Below, piece after piece: positions 26,564 to 35,830 of a DNA stretch of 64,000 nucleotides. Source of the DNA: Dermatophilaceae bacterium Sec6.4. GTDB lineage: Bacteria > Actinomycetota > Actinomycetes > Actinomycetales > Dermatophilaceae. The first letter of the stretch is position 1. Every line of letters starts with the position of its first letter. A program made the translations under genes and the position numbers. A model generated the notes under the pieces. It had not been told where the DNA came from and did not search any database. It worked only from the letters and a program-made list of their open reading frames with translations. Where the stretch lies: the NCBI GenBank assembly GCA_039636865.1, contig CP144172.1, positions 124,001 through 188,000 on the forward strand. The letters are read 5' to 3'.

Positions 26564-27262
26564 TCAACCGGACTCCGCGAGAGTGGCAAGGACCGCGATA
26601 CCGACCCGGTTACGCACTCCCAACTTGAGTTGAGCGCTGGCGAGATGGGTCTTGATAGTGGCCTCGCTCAGGAAGAGCTCGGCAGCGATCTCACCGTTGC
26701 TGAGTTCACGGGCAACGGCCCGCGCCACGGCGAATTCGCGCGGGGTGAGCTGGGTGAAGGCAGCCCTGGCCAGTTCGCGATCCCGTGAAGACGGTGTTGC
26801 AACCTGTTCGAAAAGCGCTCCGACGCTCGCCGCTGAGAGCGCCCCCCGACCCGCGTCAACATCGCGGACGGCATCAATGATGTGCCCGGGAGAGGCCGTC
26901 TTCAGCAGGAATCCGGCGGCCCCTGCCCGCACCGACCGCACGACTACATCGTCCAGATCGAACGTGGTCAGCATGATCACACGCGGTGCACCAGGCAGCT
27001 GCGCGATGGCCCTCGATGTGGTGATGCCGTCCTGCCGCGGCATTCGCACATCCATCATCACCACGTCGGGCGCCGTACGAGCAATCGCCGGGATGGCCTG
27101 GTCACCGTCGTGCACGGCTTCGACCACATCAATGTCGCCCGCTGCCTCCAGAATCATCCGCAGGCCCTGACAGACCAGCGGATCGTCGTCGACCAGTAGG
27201 ACCCGGATATGACGACCCGCCGCACTCGGCGCTGTCCAGCTGGGTGTGTCGGCAGAACTCAC
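26564..27262 (-). CDS. NarL/LuxR-family response regulator
   Basis: 232 residues if translation starts at the GTG at 27262, which overlaps the kinase stop (GTGA); a GTG at 27292 is the other option. The receiver domain (about 18-135) has D25-D26-D27 and phospho-acceptor D71 in VVMMDVRMP, with the conserved lysine in FLLKTAS. The C-terminal LuxR helix-turn-helix begins LTPREFAVARAVARELSNGEIAAELFLSEATIKTH (about residues 165-199). It is co-transcribed with the HisKA_3-type kinase just upstream. Confidence 0.93.
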   Translation of the reverse strand: MSSADTPSWTAPSAAGRHIRVLLVDDDPLVCQGLRMILEAAGDIDVVEAVHDGDQAIPAIARTAPDVVMMDVRMPRQDGITTSRAIAQLPGAPRVIMLTTFDLDDVVVRSVRAGAAGFLLKTASPGHIIDAVRDVDAGRGALSAASVGALFEQVATPSSRDRELARAAFTQLTPREFAVARAVARELSNGEIAAELFLSEATIKTHLASAQLKLGVRNRVGIAVLATLAESG

Positions 27263-28527
27263 GCCGGACCGCCCTTGTTCAACCGAGCCCACGGCAACAG
27301 CATCGCCACCCGGAAGGCGCCCTGCGGGTCGATGGTCGCGCGGAACTGACCGCCACAGTCTTCAACCCGCTCGCGGATCCCGGTCAGCCCGTTTCCCATT
27401 ACCAGCTGTGCCCCGGAGTGCGGCCGACACCAGTTCGTGGTGACCACCTCGATTCCCGATTCCGGGGAACCCTGGACATTCAAACGTACCGGCGTGCCCG
27501 GCGCGTGCTTGCGCGCGTTCGTCAACAGCTCTTGGATGATGCGGTACGTGGTGTGACTGATCTGTGGGTGCAGCGTGGCCGCCTGGTCGATGAAAATGGA
27601 GGACAACACCGAATTGCCCGCGTCCAGTGATTCGGAGACCAACATTGGTATGTCTGCCACCGTGCGTACCTGCTCGGCGACGTCAGGCGAGTCCGGTGTC
27701 CGCAGCACAGTAAGCAGCGAACGCAGGTCGGCCATCGACTGCTGGGCGCCGTCTCGAACCAGCGCTGCGCTCTGCGCCATGCGGGGATCGGCGCCGGCCG
27801 ACACCTCCAGCGCTCCTGCGTGCAGGCAGAGAAGAGAGAGTCGATGGCCGAGCACGTCGTGAACTTCCCGTGCGATCCTCTCGCGCTCGGCCTGTCGGGC
27901 GACCTCCGAGCCGAGGATGTCCAGTTTCAACCGCGAAGCGTTGCCGGTCTCCTGTGCTGCGGTGAGTTGGCGGCGGGCTCGGATCGCGACCGCGATCAAC
28001 ACCGTCGAACCCACCAGGACGGCACTGACCAGGGCCACCAGCCACCACGGGAACTCCCGACCCGGATCAATGGTGAAGATCGAGCGCCAGAACGACTGCA
28101 CCGGGTAGCGACCTCTGGTGTCACGTCGCACTGACACCACAACCGCGGCGATCACCGCGATCACGGTGACCGGGACCTGCCAGTCACGGACCAGAACCAC
28201 CACCGTGACGAGGCCCACCAGGGGCAGGAATCCGTCGATGGGCAACACGACGGAGGCTGCGCAGGCCGCGAGGGTCAATGGGACCGGCCATCGGCGGCGC
28301 CATACGAAGAGGACGATCAGGACGACGTCCAGGGTGAGGGCAACACCTTCGAGTGCATTCGTAGGGATCGTGGCGCCCTGCAGTGTGATTCCAGCACGGC
28401 GAGCGCCGGCTGCAGAGATCGCCAGAACACCACTGCAGACGGCGGCAATGACGATCAGCGTCGTGCGTACCGTGCTCCACCGCAGCCGGGATCGCCACCA
28501 CGAGATAAGCAATCCGGCAGGCTCCAT
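27259..28527 (-). CDS. Sensor histidine kinase, HisKA_3 type (DesK/LiaS-like)
   Basis: 422 residues. About five to six membrane helices fill residues 20-185 with very short loops, so the signal is probably sensed in or near the membrane. A coiled region leads to the dimerisation domain with phospho-acceptor H223 in REVHDVLGHRLSLL. The ATPase domain has the N-box ELLTNARKHAPG and NGLTGIRERVEDCGG. The middle G1 box is degenerate: VVTTNWCRPHSGAQLV replaces the usual D-x-G-x-G, so ATP binding may be altered. It pairs with the overlapping NarL-type regulator. Confidence 0.92.
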   Translation of the reverse strand: MEPAGLLISWWRSRLRWSTVRTTLIVIAAVCSGVLAISAAGARRAGITLQGATIPTNALEGVALTLDVVLIVLFVWRRRWPVPLTLAACAASVVLPIDGFLPLVGLVTVVVLVRDWQVPVTVIAVIAAVVVSVRRDTRGRYPVQSFWRSIFTIDPGREFPWWLVALVSAVLVGSTVLIAVAIRARRQLTAAQETGNASRLKLDILGSEVARQAERERIAREVHDVLGHRLSLLCLHAGALEVSAGADPRMAQSAALVRDGAQQSMADLRSLLTVLRTPDSPDVAEQVRTVADIPMLVSESLDAGNSVLSSIFIDQAATLHPQISHTTYRIIQELLTNARKHAPGTPVRLNVQGSPESGIEVVTTNWCRPHSGAQLVMGNGLTGIRERVEDCGGQFRATIDPQGAFRVAMLLPWARLNKGGPA

Positions 28528-28700
28528 CCGCCCAATGTAGGGCCGGGGTCAGACAACTGACGATGACCGATCGGTTGGACCATGCTGCTGCGAATCCACC
28601 GATCGGCCAGGATGCTTCGAGCCGGTCGGCCGATGTGCCGGACCACCTGTTGACGCTGGACTTGAGTCACTCAGTCATCGACCCAGCGGGAGACACGACC

Positions 28701-29456
28701 ATGTCCGACCAGTACCCACCCTCGAACGGCAACCAGCCCTCATGGGGTCCAGGAAACCCACCCGGGAACGGTGGCGGCCCACCGAAGGGGAACTGGAACC
28801 CGCCCTCGCCTCCCGCGCCGCCGGCCCCGAAGCGCAACTGGTTCGCGCGGCACAAGATCCTCACCGGCATCGGGGCCCTGATTCTGATCGCTGCTGCGGC
28901 ATCTGCGGCGGGCGGCGGCGGATCGAGCGCTGCATCAGGATCCCCTTCGTCGGACACATCCATCTCCACAGCCGGTCCGACATCCGCGAAGAGCGCAGCG
29001 AGCACCCCGAAAACGTCATCTTCGCCGACAAAGAAGCCCACCGAGGCCAGCGCACGCAAACCAGGGATCGGTGCCCCCGTCAAGGACGGCAACCTGCAGT
29101 TCGTAGTGACCAAGGTCCGGACCGGGGTATCTCAGGTCGGCGATGAGTACCTCAACCAGAAGGCCCAGGGCCAGTACGTCCTGATCTCGATCACGGTGAC
29201 AAACGTCGGTAAGAAATCCGAGACGTTCTCCGATTCGGATCAGAAGGTGCAGGATGCACAAGGCCGCACCTTCAGCGCGGACAGCGCCGCAGGGATCTAC
29301 CTCAAGGACAACCAGGTCCTGTTCGAGACGATCAATCCCGGAAACAGCGCACGTGGGGTACTCGCCTTCGACATGCCCGTCGGTGCCACACCCGTGTCGA
29401 TCACCCTGAAAGATCTGTCGCTGTTCTCCGGCGGCACCACGGTCGCGCTGAAGTAG
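28701..29456 (+). CDS. Membrane-anchored DUF4352 protein
   Basis: 251 residues from the ATG at 28701, preceded by GGGAG. The frame opens 46 codons earlier, but that part looks non-coding. A Pro/Gly/Asn-rich N-terminus (1-45) is followed by a single membrane helix (about 53-71), a Ser/Thr/Pro linker (about 72-120) and a C-terminal beta-sandwich of the DUF4352/telokin-like type, with YVLISITVTNVGKKSETF and GVLAFDMPVGATPVSITL. The domain should lie outside the cell. DUF4352 proteins are found near surface or stress systems, but their role is not defined. It is divergent from the two-component system upstream, which may control it. Confidence 0.85.
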   Translation: MSDQYPPSNGNQPSWGPGNPPGNGGGPPKGNWNPPSPPAPPAPKRNWFARHKILTGIGALILIAAAASAAGGGGSSAASGSPSSDTSISTAGPTSAKSAASTPKTSSSPTKKPTEASARKPGIGAPVKDGNLQFVVTKVRTGVSQVGDEYLNQKAQGQYVLISITVTNVGKKSETFSDSDQKVQDAQGRTFSADSAAGIYLKDNQVLFETINPGNSARGVLAFDMPVGATPVSITLKDLSLFSGGTTVALK

Positions 29457-29547
29457 CCGAATCCGATTGCCCCAGTGCTGATCTCACACATCACGACCTC
29501 CCGCGATTACCCGGCCCGGGCGCGCCGGTGTATCGTCTGGCAGGTTC

Positions 29548-29618
29548 GCGAGTGTAGTTCAGTGGTAGAACATCAGCTTCCCAAGCTGAATATGCGAGTT
29601 CGATTCTCGTCACTCGCT
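29548..29618 (+). tRNA. tRNA-Gly (anticodon CCC)
   Basis: The acceptor arm GCGAGTG (29548-29554) pairs with CACTCGC (29611-29617). The anticodon stem TCAGC/GCTGA holds the loop TTCCCAA, giving anticodon CCC, which reads GGG. The D-arm TAGTTCAGTGGTAGAA and the T-arm GCGAG-TTCGATT-CTCGT are standard. Length is 71 nt and CCA is not encoded. Confidence 0.96.
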
Positions 29619-29630
29619 CTACGCAGCAAA

Positions 29631-29666
29631 AGCGCCCCGCCCGACAAACCTGTCGGGCGGGGCGCT
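29631..29666. terminator. Hairpin terminator after tRNA-Gly
   Basis: Sixteen-base perfect arms starting AGCGCCCCGCCCGACA around a four-base loop. It lies 12 bases after the tRNA and 11 bases before the stop of the convergent PEBP gene, so it can serve both strands. On the minus strand the stem is followed by TTTTGC, a short T-run. Confidence 0.9.
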
Positions 29667-29677
29667 TCGCGTGGCGC

Positions 29678-30208
29678 TCAGGACTGGTGGGTGCCCATCA
29701 GCACGGCCCGGCCGAGGCCCTTGAAAACCAGGTTGAACGCGACAATTGTCGGTGAGACCGACGCGTCGACGCCGAGGGTTTTCGCGCCTACGGCATGTAC
29801 GACGAAGTAGTAACGGTGCGCGCCATCGCCTTCGGGTGGCGCGGCACCGGTGAAGGCGAAACTGCCGGCGTCGTTGCGGACATGGAAGGAGGCACCGGGC
29901 GTCTGTGCACCCTCTGCGCCGGCTCCGGCGTCCAGGGAGGTCACCGACGCCGGCACATCCACCAGCGTCCAGTGCCAGAACCCGGACGGGGTCGGTGCAT
30001 CCGGATCGAAGCAACTCACGACGTAGGACTCGGTGCCCTCCGGCGCACCGGACCACGACAACTGCGGCGAGGTATCTCCACTGGCGGCAACCTGCCCGGA
30101 TTTCAGCGGCTCGCCGTGAGTGACGTCATCGCTGGTGAGGGTGAACGACGCCACCTTGGGCAGCGAATCGTATGGGTCGGGGGCTACGGGGCGTTCGAAG
30201 TTCGGCAT
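29678..30208 (-). CDS. YbhB/YbcL-family (PEBP/Raf-kinase-inhibitor-like) protein
   Basis: 176 residues from the ATG at 30208; the frame is open further upstream but is not coding there, since it overlaps the Fur gene in another frame. The PEBP ligand-pocket motifs are present: [26 protein letters not shown] (DPDAP core), [10 protein letters not shown], and [13 protein letters not shown]. It is a cytoplasmic beta-fold protein that binds anionic ligands. Bacterial members have no settled function. The Fur-family gene lies 19 bases upstream on the same strand. Confidence 0.93.
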   Translation of the reverse strand: MPNFERPVAPDPYDSLPKVASFTLTSDDVTHGEPLKSGQVAASGDTSPQLSWSGAPEGTESYVVSCFDPDAPTPSGFWHWTLVDVPASVTSLDAGAGAEGAQTPGASFHVRNDAGSFAFTGAAPPEGDGAHRYYFVVHAVGAKTLGVDASVSPTIVAFNLVFKGLGRAVLMGTHQS

Positions 30209-30227
30209 GCCCTCGACAGTACCCACG

Positions 30228-30719
30228 TCAGTGATGCTCGGGATGAGCCCCGTGCTCCCTGCCCCCGGTGCGACACTCCGAACAGATGCCCAGCAGTGCG
30301 GCGTGATCGGGCACGAGATCGAAGTCCAGCTCCTCGCGCACCCGCTGCTGCAGCCCTTCCAGCCACCCGACAGGGATGTCGAAGAACCGCAGACAGACCG
30401 TGCACTGCAGGTGCGCGTGCTCCGGATGGGTGCTCTCGCCCGATACCGACGGTGCCACGTGGTAGATCGTCGGCCCACCCGGCACGTGGGTATGCGCGAT
30501 GACCCCGATGGACGCCAGCGACTGCAAGGTGCGGTAGACAGTCGCCCTGTGCACCCCCGACTCGCGGGCGTCGACCTGCGTCGCGATCGCCTCGGCGTCC
30601 AGATGCCCACGACTCAGGTCCAGGACCTCCAACACCGCACGACGGGCCGGCGTGACCCGCTCACCGGTCTCGCGTAGCTGTTCCAATGCTTTTCGCACCG
30701 CGTCCGATTCGCCGATCAT
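30228..30719 (-). CDS. Fur-family transcriptional regulator
   Basis: 163 residues. The N-terminal winged helix includes [14 protein letters not shown] and [18 protein letters not shown] (the recognition helix). The dimer domain carries [19 protein letters not shown] and ICSECRTGG; the two CxxC pairs form the structural zinc site. The C-terminus HGAHPEHH adds histidines that could bind metal. Whether it senses iron, zinc or peroxide cannot be decided. Its ATG overlaps the stop of the CutA-CYTH fusion gene (ATGA), which suggests a metal link, because CutA proteins are tied to divalent-metal tolerance. Confidence 0.92.
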   Translation of the reverse strand: MIGESDAVRKALEQLRETGERVTPARRAVLEVLDLSRGHLDAEAIATQVDARESGVHRATVYRTLQSLASIGVIAHTHVPGGPTIYHVAPSVSGESTHPEHAHLQCTVCLRFFDIPVGWLEGLQQRVREELDFDLVPDHAALLGICSECRTGGREHGAHPEHH

Positions 30720-31681
30720 GATGCACCACGTTCCATCAGTGTGCCCAGGGTGGATCGCAGCTTGGAGGCAATCGTTGCCTGACGCACTCCGCGCGCCGCG
30801 AGATGATCGGTGACGCCGTCCAGGAAAGCGATCCCACCGTGCACGAGCTCGACCTCCATCTCGTGCCAGGACCGGTCCTGTTCCGGGTCGATGAAGTTAC
30901 GCGCCGTGACGAGGTCATCACAGGTCGTCGCCAGGTGGACGCCACCACCACTCAGATCCCATTCAGTACGCCGGGTATCGACACGGCACACCGGGTGTAC
31001 CGCCCGATCCGCGATGACCGTCGCCAGGTGGTCACGGAAGAGCTGCGGCAGCGTGCCGTCGTCCTGCACCGAGTCCAGCGGCAGCCAGATCTCCTCGCGG
31101 GCGTCCTCGCCGCGCGGCAGCTTCAGGTGCCACCCGGCATCGGTGCCACCGAGGCGGCGCCGCACTGTGATGCCCTGCCGCGCAAGGGTCACGTCGTCGG
31201 TATCGAAATACGTTGCCACGAGATGGAACCGACGCTCCCCGGACACCACGCTGACTGCCGGCCAATCCGCGGGGTCCGGTGGCTGCTGCTCGTCCTCCAG
31301 CGAGAACTTCCGCTCGATCTCCAGATGGGAGGTCGGCGTGACGCGGACACTCTGGCGCAACCACTCGGCGTACGCCGGGTCGATCGCCACCAGCGGGATG
31401 GCCACGATCGAGGGGGCCGGCTCGCTGTGCAGATCGCGTACCCGATCAGCCAACACCTCGAACGCCGCGCTGGTGGTCGCCGCGAACAGCAGGACCTCGC
31501 GACGGTGGCTCACCTCGCCGGGGGCAGTGCGATAGATCGACGTCGTCGGGGCCAACTGCTGAATGCCGGCAGCAAGACCCTCGGCGACGAGGGCCTCCGC
31601 GATACGTAATGCCTGCTCCTCGTCCACCGCGGTGATCTGAACCTGCACGAACTGCGACGTCACGTCGTCATCCTTGCTCAT
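30716..31681 (-). CDS. CutA1-like domain fused to a CYTH domain
   Basis: 321 residues from the ATG at 31681; the ATG one codon upstream is equally possible. Residues about 8-110 match CutA1 in pattern: FVQVQITAVDEEQALRIAEALVAEGLAAGIQ, then SIYRTAPGEVSHRREVLLFAATT and PSIVAIPLVAIDPAYAEWLRQSV. Residues about 120-315 are a CYTH domain with the signature LEIERKF, TYFDTDDVTLARQGITVRRR, WHLKLPRG, and basic/acidic residues lining the triphosphate tunnel. CYTH enzymes act on triphosphates such as thiamine triphosphate or inorganic tripolyphosphate. It overlaps the Fur gene downstream and the P1 peptidase gene upstream, forming an operon. Confidence 0.85.
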   Translation of the reverse strand: MSKDDDVTSQFVQVQITAVDEEQALRIAEALVAEGLAAGIQQLAPTTSIYRTAPGEVSHRREVLLFAATTSAAFEVLADRVRDLHSEPAPSIVAIPLVAIDPAYAEWLRQSVRVTPTSHLEIERKFSLEDEQQPPDPADWPAVSVVSGERRFHLVATYFDTDDVTLARQGITVRRRLGGTDAGWHLKLPRGEDAREEIWLPLDSVQDDGTLPQLFRDHLATVIADRAVHPVCRVDTRRTEWDLSGGGVHLATTCDDLVTARNFIDPEQDRSWHEMEVELVHGGIAFLDGVTDHLAARGVRQATIASKLRSTLGTLMERGAS

Positions 31682-32735
31682 CATCGGCGTGCGGCTCGCA
31701 ATGTGCGTCACGGTAGGACGTCATCTGCCCGAGAGTCCGCGCCGCGAGCGCAGCATGACCGATGGCGCGCGTCACGCAATCAGCGGCTGCTTCCAGGATG
31801 CCGTGCATGCCGGCGGCATCCGGCGCGTCCCGGGAACCGGTCGCGAGCGTGAAGACCGTGTCGCCGTCCAGCATGGTGTGCACCGGCCGCACGGCACGGG
31901 CCAGCCCGTCGTGCCCGATGCCCGCGACCTTCTGACATTGCGCTTTGGTGAGGCGGGCGTCGGTAACGATGACCGCGAGTGTGGTGGCGCGGCCGGGTTG
32001 CAGGTCGTCGCCGCCCGACCGTTCTGCCGCCGCCTCCCACGAATGCGCCGGACGTGCGTGCTCGTGCGGGTGCAGGCCCTCGAACTCGCCCGCGAGGCCG
32101 AACCGAGCGGCATACAACTCACCGGTCCTCGCATCCACGGCGGAGCCGAACGCGTTGGCCACCACGAGAGCGGCCACAACGGTGCCATCGGCCAGCAGCT
32201 GGCTGGCCTCACCGACTCCGCCCTTCAGCTCGCCGAGTTTGGCTCCGGTGCCCGCACCGACGCAGCCCTGCGGCCGTACACCTGACTCGCCGTCACCTGA
32301 CATGCGTGCGTCGGTGTAGGCCTCCTGACCGAAGCTCGCGTCCGGCCGCGTCCAGTACTGACCCCCGCGCAGCAGGTCGAAGATGACGGCTGCGGGCACG
32401 ATCGGCACCACCTGGCCGGGCGCCCCGATCCGGAAGCCGACGCCCGCCTGCGCCAGTTCATGCATCACCCCGTCAGCCGCTGCCAGCCCGAACGCCGAGC
32501 CGCCGGACAACACGATCGCGTCGACGCGGTCGATGACGTTACGCGGATCCAGGAGGTCGGTCTCCCTCGTGCCGGGCGCACCGCCGCGCACGTCGACACC
32601 CCCCGTCGCACCGCCGGTGGGCGCCAGGATGCACGTCGAACCGGTCAGCCAACCATCGCCGACGCGCTGGTAGTGACCGACGCCGATGCCGGGCACGTCG
32701 CTCAGGGAGTTGGTCGGGCCTGCCGCTGGACTCAC
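31668..32735 (-). CDS. P1/S58-family peptidase (DmpA/NylC-like)
   Basis: 355 residues from a GTG at 32735; a longer start at 32789 is possible. The DmpA-type N-terminus [28 protein letters not shown] and the motif [24 protein letters not shown] are typical. These Ntn-like hydrolases cut themselves into two chains; here the likely site is before the Thr pair in [17 protein letters not shown]. Members act as aminopeptidases on small peptides or as oligomer hydrolases. It heads a minus-strand run with CutA-CYTH and Fur and is divergent from the acyl-CoA dehydrogenase gene. Confidence 0.87.
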   Translation of the reverse strand: MSPAAGPTNSLSDVPGIGVGHYQRVGDGWLTGSTCILAPTGGATGGVDVRGGAPGTRETDLLDPRNVIDRVDAIVLSGGSAFGLAAADGVMHELAQAGVGFRIGAPGQVVPIVPAAVIFDLLRGGQYWTRPDASFGQEAYTDARMSGDGESGVRPQGCVGAGTGAKLGELKGGVGEASQLLADGTVVAALVVANAFGSAVDARTGELYAARFGLAGEFEGLHPHEHARPAHSWEAAAERSGGDDLQPGRATTLAVIVTDARLTKAQCQKVAGIGHDGLARAVRPVHTMLDGDTVFTLATGSRDAPDAAGMHGILEAAADCVTRAIGHAALAARTLGQMTSYRDAHCEPHADDEQG

Positions 32736-32805
32736 TTCGGCATCGTCGCACGCGGTCCCGCACGCGTGGCGGTCCCGAGTCGACACCACCCCGCTCGGGT
32801 CGGAC

Positions 32806-32839
32806 TACTCACCGGTAGGAGTATTGTTACTCACCAGTA
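32806..32839. promoter_or_regulatory. Repeated palindromic operator candidate upstream of the acyl-CoA dehydrogenase
   Basis: TACTCACCGGTA (32806-32817) and TACTCACCAGTA (32828-32839) repeat with a 22-base period, about two helical turns. The second has perfect TACT/AGTA arms, the first one mismatch. The pair lies 33-66 bases before the dehydrogenase ATG and could bind a TetR-type fatty-acid regulator. Confidence 0.55.
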
Positions 32840-32871
32840 TTCGCGAGACCACCATCTTCAGGAGTTGGCCG

Positions 32872-34728
32872 ATGAGCCATTACAAAGCCAATGTGCGCGA
32901 CCTCGAGTTCAATCTCTTCGAGGTCTTCGGCCGGGGTGAGATCCTCGGCCGCGGGCCCTACGCGGAGGTCGACGTCGAGACCGCCACTGAGATGCTCACG
33001 CAGATGGCCGTCCTCGCCGAGGGTGAACTCGCGGCTTCCCTGGTCGACAGCGACCGGAATCCGCCGGTATTCGACCCCGGGACCAACTCCGTGACGATCC
33101 CGGAAAGCTTCAAGAAGAGTTACGCGGCCTACCAGGAGTCCGGCTTCTGGGGCGTCGACCTGCCCGCTGAGCTCGGGGGCACCGTCGTACCCCCGTCACT
33201 GAAATGGGCGCTCGGCGAACTGGTGCTCGGTTCCAACCCGGCGGTCTTCATGTATGCGGCCGGATACTCCTTCGCCAAGCTCCTCTACCTGATGGGCACG
33301 CCGGATCAGCAGAAGCTGGCTCAGCACGTCGTTGACCAGCACTGGGGCGCGACCATGGTGCTGACCGAGCCGGACGCCGGTTCGGATGTCGGCGCCGGAG
33401 CCGCGAAGGCCGTGCAGCAGCCCGACGGCACCTGGCACATCACCGGCGTCAAGCGCTTCATCACCTCCGCCGAGCACGACATGACAAGCAACATCGTGCA
33501 CTTCGTGCTGGCCCGACCCGAAGGCGCCGGAGCGGGCACCAAGGGTTTGTCGCTCTTCGTCGTACCGAAGTTCCACGTCGACATCGAGACCGGTGAACTG
33601 GGCGAGCGCAACGGCGCGTACGTCACCAATGTCGAACACAAGATGGGCATCAAGGTCTCCACCACGTGCGAGGTCACCTTCGGCGACAGGCAACCCGCGG
33701 TAGGCACTCTGCTGGGCGATGAGCACAACGGCATCGCGCAGATGTTCCGTGTCATCGAGAACGCCCGAATGCTGGTTGGCACCAAGGCGATCGCCACGCT
33801 GTCAACCGGCTACCTCAATGCGCGCGAGTTCGCCAAAGTACGCGTACAGGGCGCTGACATGACCAACGGCGCCAAAGACGCGCCGCGCGTCACCATCACC
33901 CACCACCCCGATGTACGACGCTCGTTGATGCTGCAGAAGTCCTACGCCGAGGGATTACGCGCTTTGATGATCTACACCGCGACCCAGCAGGACATCGTCG
34001 ATGCGGAGATGCTCACCACCGGTTCGGAGCAATTCGGTGCAGCATCCCCCGCGCTGCCGGCCTCGAAGCTGAACGATCTGCTGCTGCCGCTGGTCAAGGG
34101 AGTCGGTTCCGAGCGTGCGTGGACCCTGCTGGGTTCGGAGTCCCTGCAGACGTTCGGCGGCTCGGGTTTTCTGGAGGACTACCCGATCGAGCAGTACGTC
34201 CGCGACGCGAAGATCGACACGCTCTACGAAGGCACCACCGCCATCCAGGGCATGGACTTCTTCTTCCGCAAGATCGTCAAGGACCAGTTCGCGGCCCTCG
34301 GGATGCTTGCAGAGCAGATCCTGCAGACGGTCAAGGGCGGAGCCGGTGACGACAGCCTCGGGCGCGAACGCGAGCTGCTTGGTCAGGGCGTCGAGAACGT
34401 GCAGGCGATGGTGGAGAACATGGCGATGACGGCGATGAAGTCCATCGACGGCGAGCCGGACGCTATCTACAAGGTCGGTCAGAACACGACCCGCCTGCTG
34501 CTGGCGGCCGGCGACCTCACTATCGCGTGGCTGCTGGTGCGTCAGGCCGAGGTGGCGCAGGCCCGCCTGGATGCCGGCGACGCAGGTCGCGACGAGGCGT
34601 TCTATCAGGGCAAGGTCGCGGCAGCGCATTTCTTCACCACGACCGTGCTGCCCCGACTGACCTCCGACCGGGAGATCGTGGAAGCAATGGACAACGACCT
34701 CATGACGCTGCCCGAAAACGCTTTCTAG
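32872..34728 (+). CDS. Acyl-CoA dehydrogenase (FadE5-like, long form)
   Basis: 618 residues from the ATG at 32872, with CAGGAG just upstream; the frame extends 62 codons further but without similarity. The enzyme makes trans-2-enoyl-CoA with FAD and passes electrons to ETF. Motifs seen are [30 protein letters not shown], and [21 protein letters not shown]. The flavin/catalytic part [19 protein letters not shown] holds the catalytic Glu. A C-terminal extension of about 120 residues marks the FadE5-type group. The EtfD-like protein at 14.7 kb would be a suitable electron exit. Confidence 0.93.
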   Translation: MSHYKANVRDLEFNLFEVFGRGEILGRGPYAEVDVETATEMLTQMAVLAEGELAASLVDSDRNPPVFDPGTNSVTIPESFKKSYAAYQESGFWGVDLPAELGGTVVPPSLKWALGELVLGSNPAVFMYAAGYSFAKLLYLMGTPDQQKLAQHVVDQHWGATMVLTEPDAGSDVGAGAAKAVQQPDGTWHITGVKRFITSAEHDMTSNIVHFVLARPEGAGAGTKGLSLFVVPKFHVDIETGELGERNGAYVTNVEHKMGIKVSTTCEVTFGDRQPAVGTLLGDEHNGIAQMFRVIENARMLVGTKAIATLSTGYLNAREFAKVRVQGADMTNGAKDAPRVTITHHPDVRRSLMLQKSYAEGLRALMIYTATQQDIVDAEMLTTGSEQFGAASPALPASKLNDLLLPLVKGVGSERAWTLLGSESLQTFGGSGFLEDYPIEQYVRDAKIDTLYEGTTAIQGMDFFFRKIVKDQFAALGMLAEQILQTVKGGAGDDSLGRERELLGQGVENVQAMVENMAMTAMKSIDGEPDAIYKVGQNTTRLLLAAGDLTIAWLLVRQAEVAQARLDAGDAGRDEAFYQGKVAAAHFFTTTVLPRLTSDREIVEAMDNDLMTLPENAF

Positions 34729-34764
34729 ACCTGAGCGCCCCTGCCCTGGTGCACGCGGTCTCTG

Positions 34765-35829
34765 GTGAGAGACTTCGTCGTTGTGATTGAGAAGACGACG
34801 TCTGCCCTCGTTAACCATGACGTCGAGGTCATCACGATCTCGACGGGGGCGGGTACTGCGGTCCTGACGAATCTAGGCGCCCGGTTGCTCGAACTGCACC
34901 TCCCGGACAGGAACGGCAAGCTCGCCGACATCGTCCTGCAGCGGCCGAGCCTGGCCGATCTCGTCGACGACGACACCTACATGGGGTCCACGGCTGGTCG
35001 CTGCGCCAACCGGATCCGTGGTGGCGAATTACGTATCGACGGGACTGACCACCAGCTCTCTCTCAACGAGGGTTCCCACCATCTGCACGGTGGAACCCAC
35101 GGCTTCGACCAGCAGATCTGGGCGGTCACGTCGGACGGCGCCGACGCTGAAGTGACCTTCAGTCGTGTCTCACCCGGCGGCGAGGAGGGCTACCCCGGTG
35201 TACTCACCACCGACGTCACCTACCGGTTCGACGGCGCGAGCCTGAGCATCCAGATCCGGGCGACCACTGACGCGAGCACCGTGGTCAACATCGTCAACCA
35301 TTCCTACTTCAACCTCGCAGGCCACGAGAGCGGAGACGTCCTGGGCCATCTCCTACAGGTCCACGGGTCGTACTACACGCCCGTCGACGCAGAGCTGCTG
35401 CCGACCGGGGAGATCCGCGCGGTTGCCGGCACGCCGTACGACTTTCGCGAGCCCACCGCGATCGGAGCCCGGATCCACGACGTGGTCAACGCTGCGGCCG
35501 GCCGGGTCTCGTCCGGTGATGTGGGCTACGACCACAACTGGGTGCTGGCCGGCACCGGTATGCGCGAGGTGGTCAGGGTCAGCGATCCGGGCAGCGGCCG
35601 GACGATGACCTTGAGCGCCGACCAACCCGGCGTTCAGATCTACACCGGCGGCTACCTGGCCGACGTCAGCGCGAAGGCCCCGGCGGGCAAGTACGCCGCT
35701 TTCGCCGGTTTCACGTTGGAGACGCAGACCTTTCCCGACGCGGTCCACCACTCGCACTTCCCGCAGCGGGTACTACATCCGGGTGAGACCTACCTGCACC
35801 GCATGCGGTTCGACTTCACCACCGCCTGA
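34765..35829 (+). CDS. galM: Aldose 1-epimerase (mutarotase)
   Basis: 354 residues if the first GTG is used; a GTG at 34783 is also plausible. It interconverts alpha and beta anomers of hexoses. The family motifs are TAGRCANRIRGG, HHLHGGTHGFDQQIW, the catalytic histidine in NIVNHSYFNLAGH, and the catalytic glutamate in FAGFTLETQTFPDAVHH. The gene ends one base before the stop of the convergent rhaB gene, and may serve rhamnose or another sugar, although a dedicated rhamnose mutarotase gene is already in the operon. It runs opposite to the rhamnose operon, so it is not part of that transcript. Confidence 0.93.
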   Translation: MRDFVVVIEKTTSALVNHDVEVITISTGAGTAVLTNLGARLLELHLPDRNGKLADIVLQRPSLADLVDDDTYMGSTAGRCANRIRGGELRIDGTDHQLSLNEGSHHLHGGTHGFDQQIWAVTSDGADAEVTFSRVSPGGEEGYPGVLTTDVTYRFDGASLSIQIRATTDASTVVNIVNHSYFNLAGHESGDVLGHLLQVHGSYYTPVDAELLPTGEIRAVAGTPYDFREPTAIGARIHDVVNAAAGRVSSGDVGYDHNWVLAGTGMREVVRVSDPGSGRTMTLSADQPGVQIYTGGYLADVSAKAPAGKYAAFAGFTLETQTFPDAVHHSHFPQRVLHPGETYLHRMRFDFTTA

Positions 35830-35830
35830 C

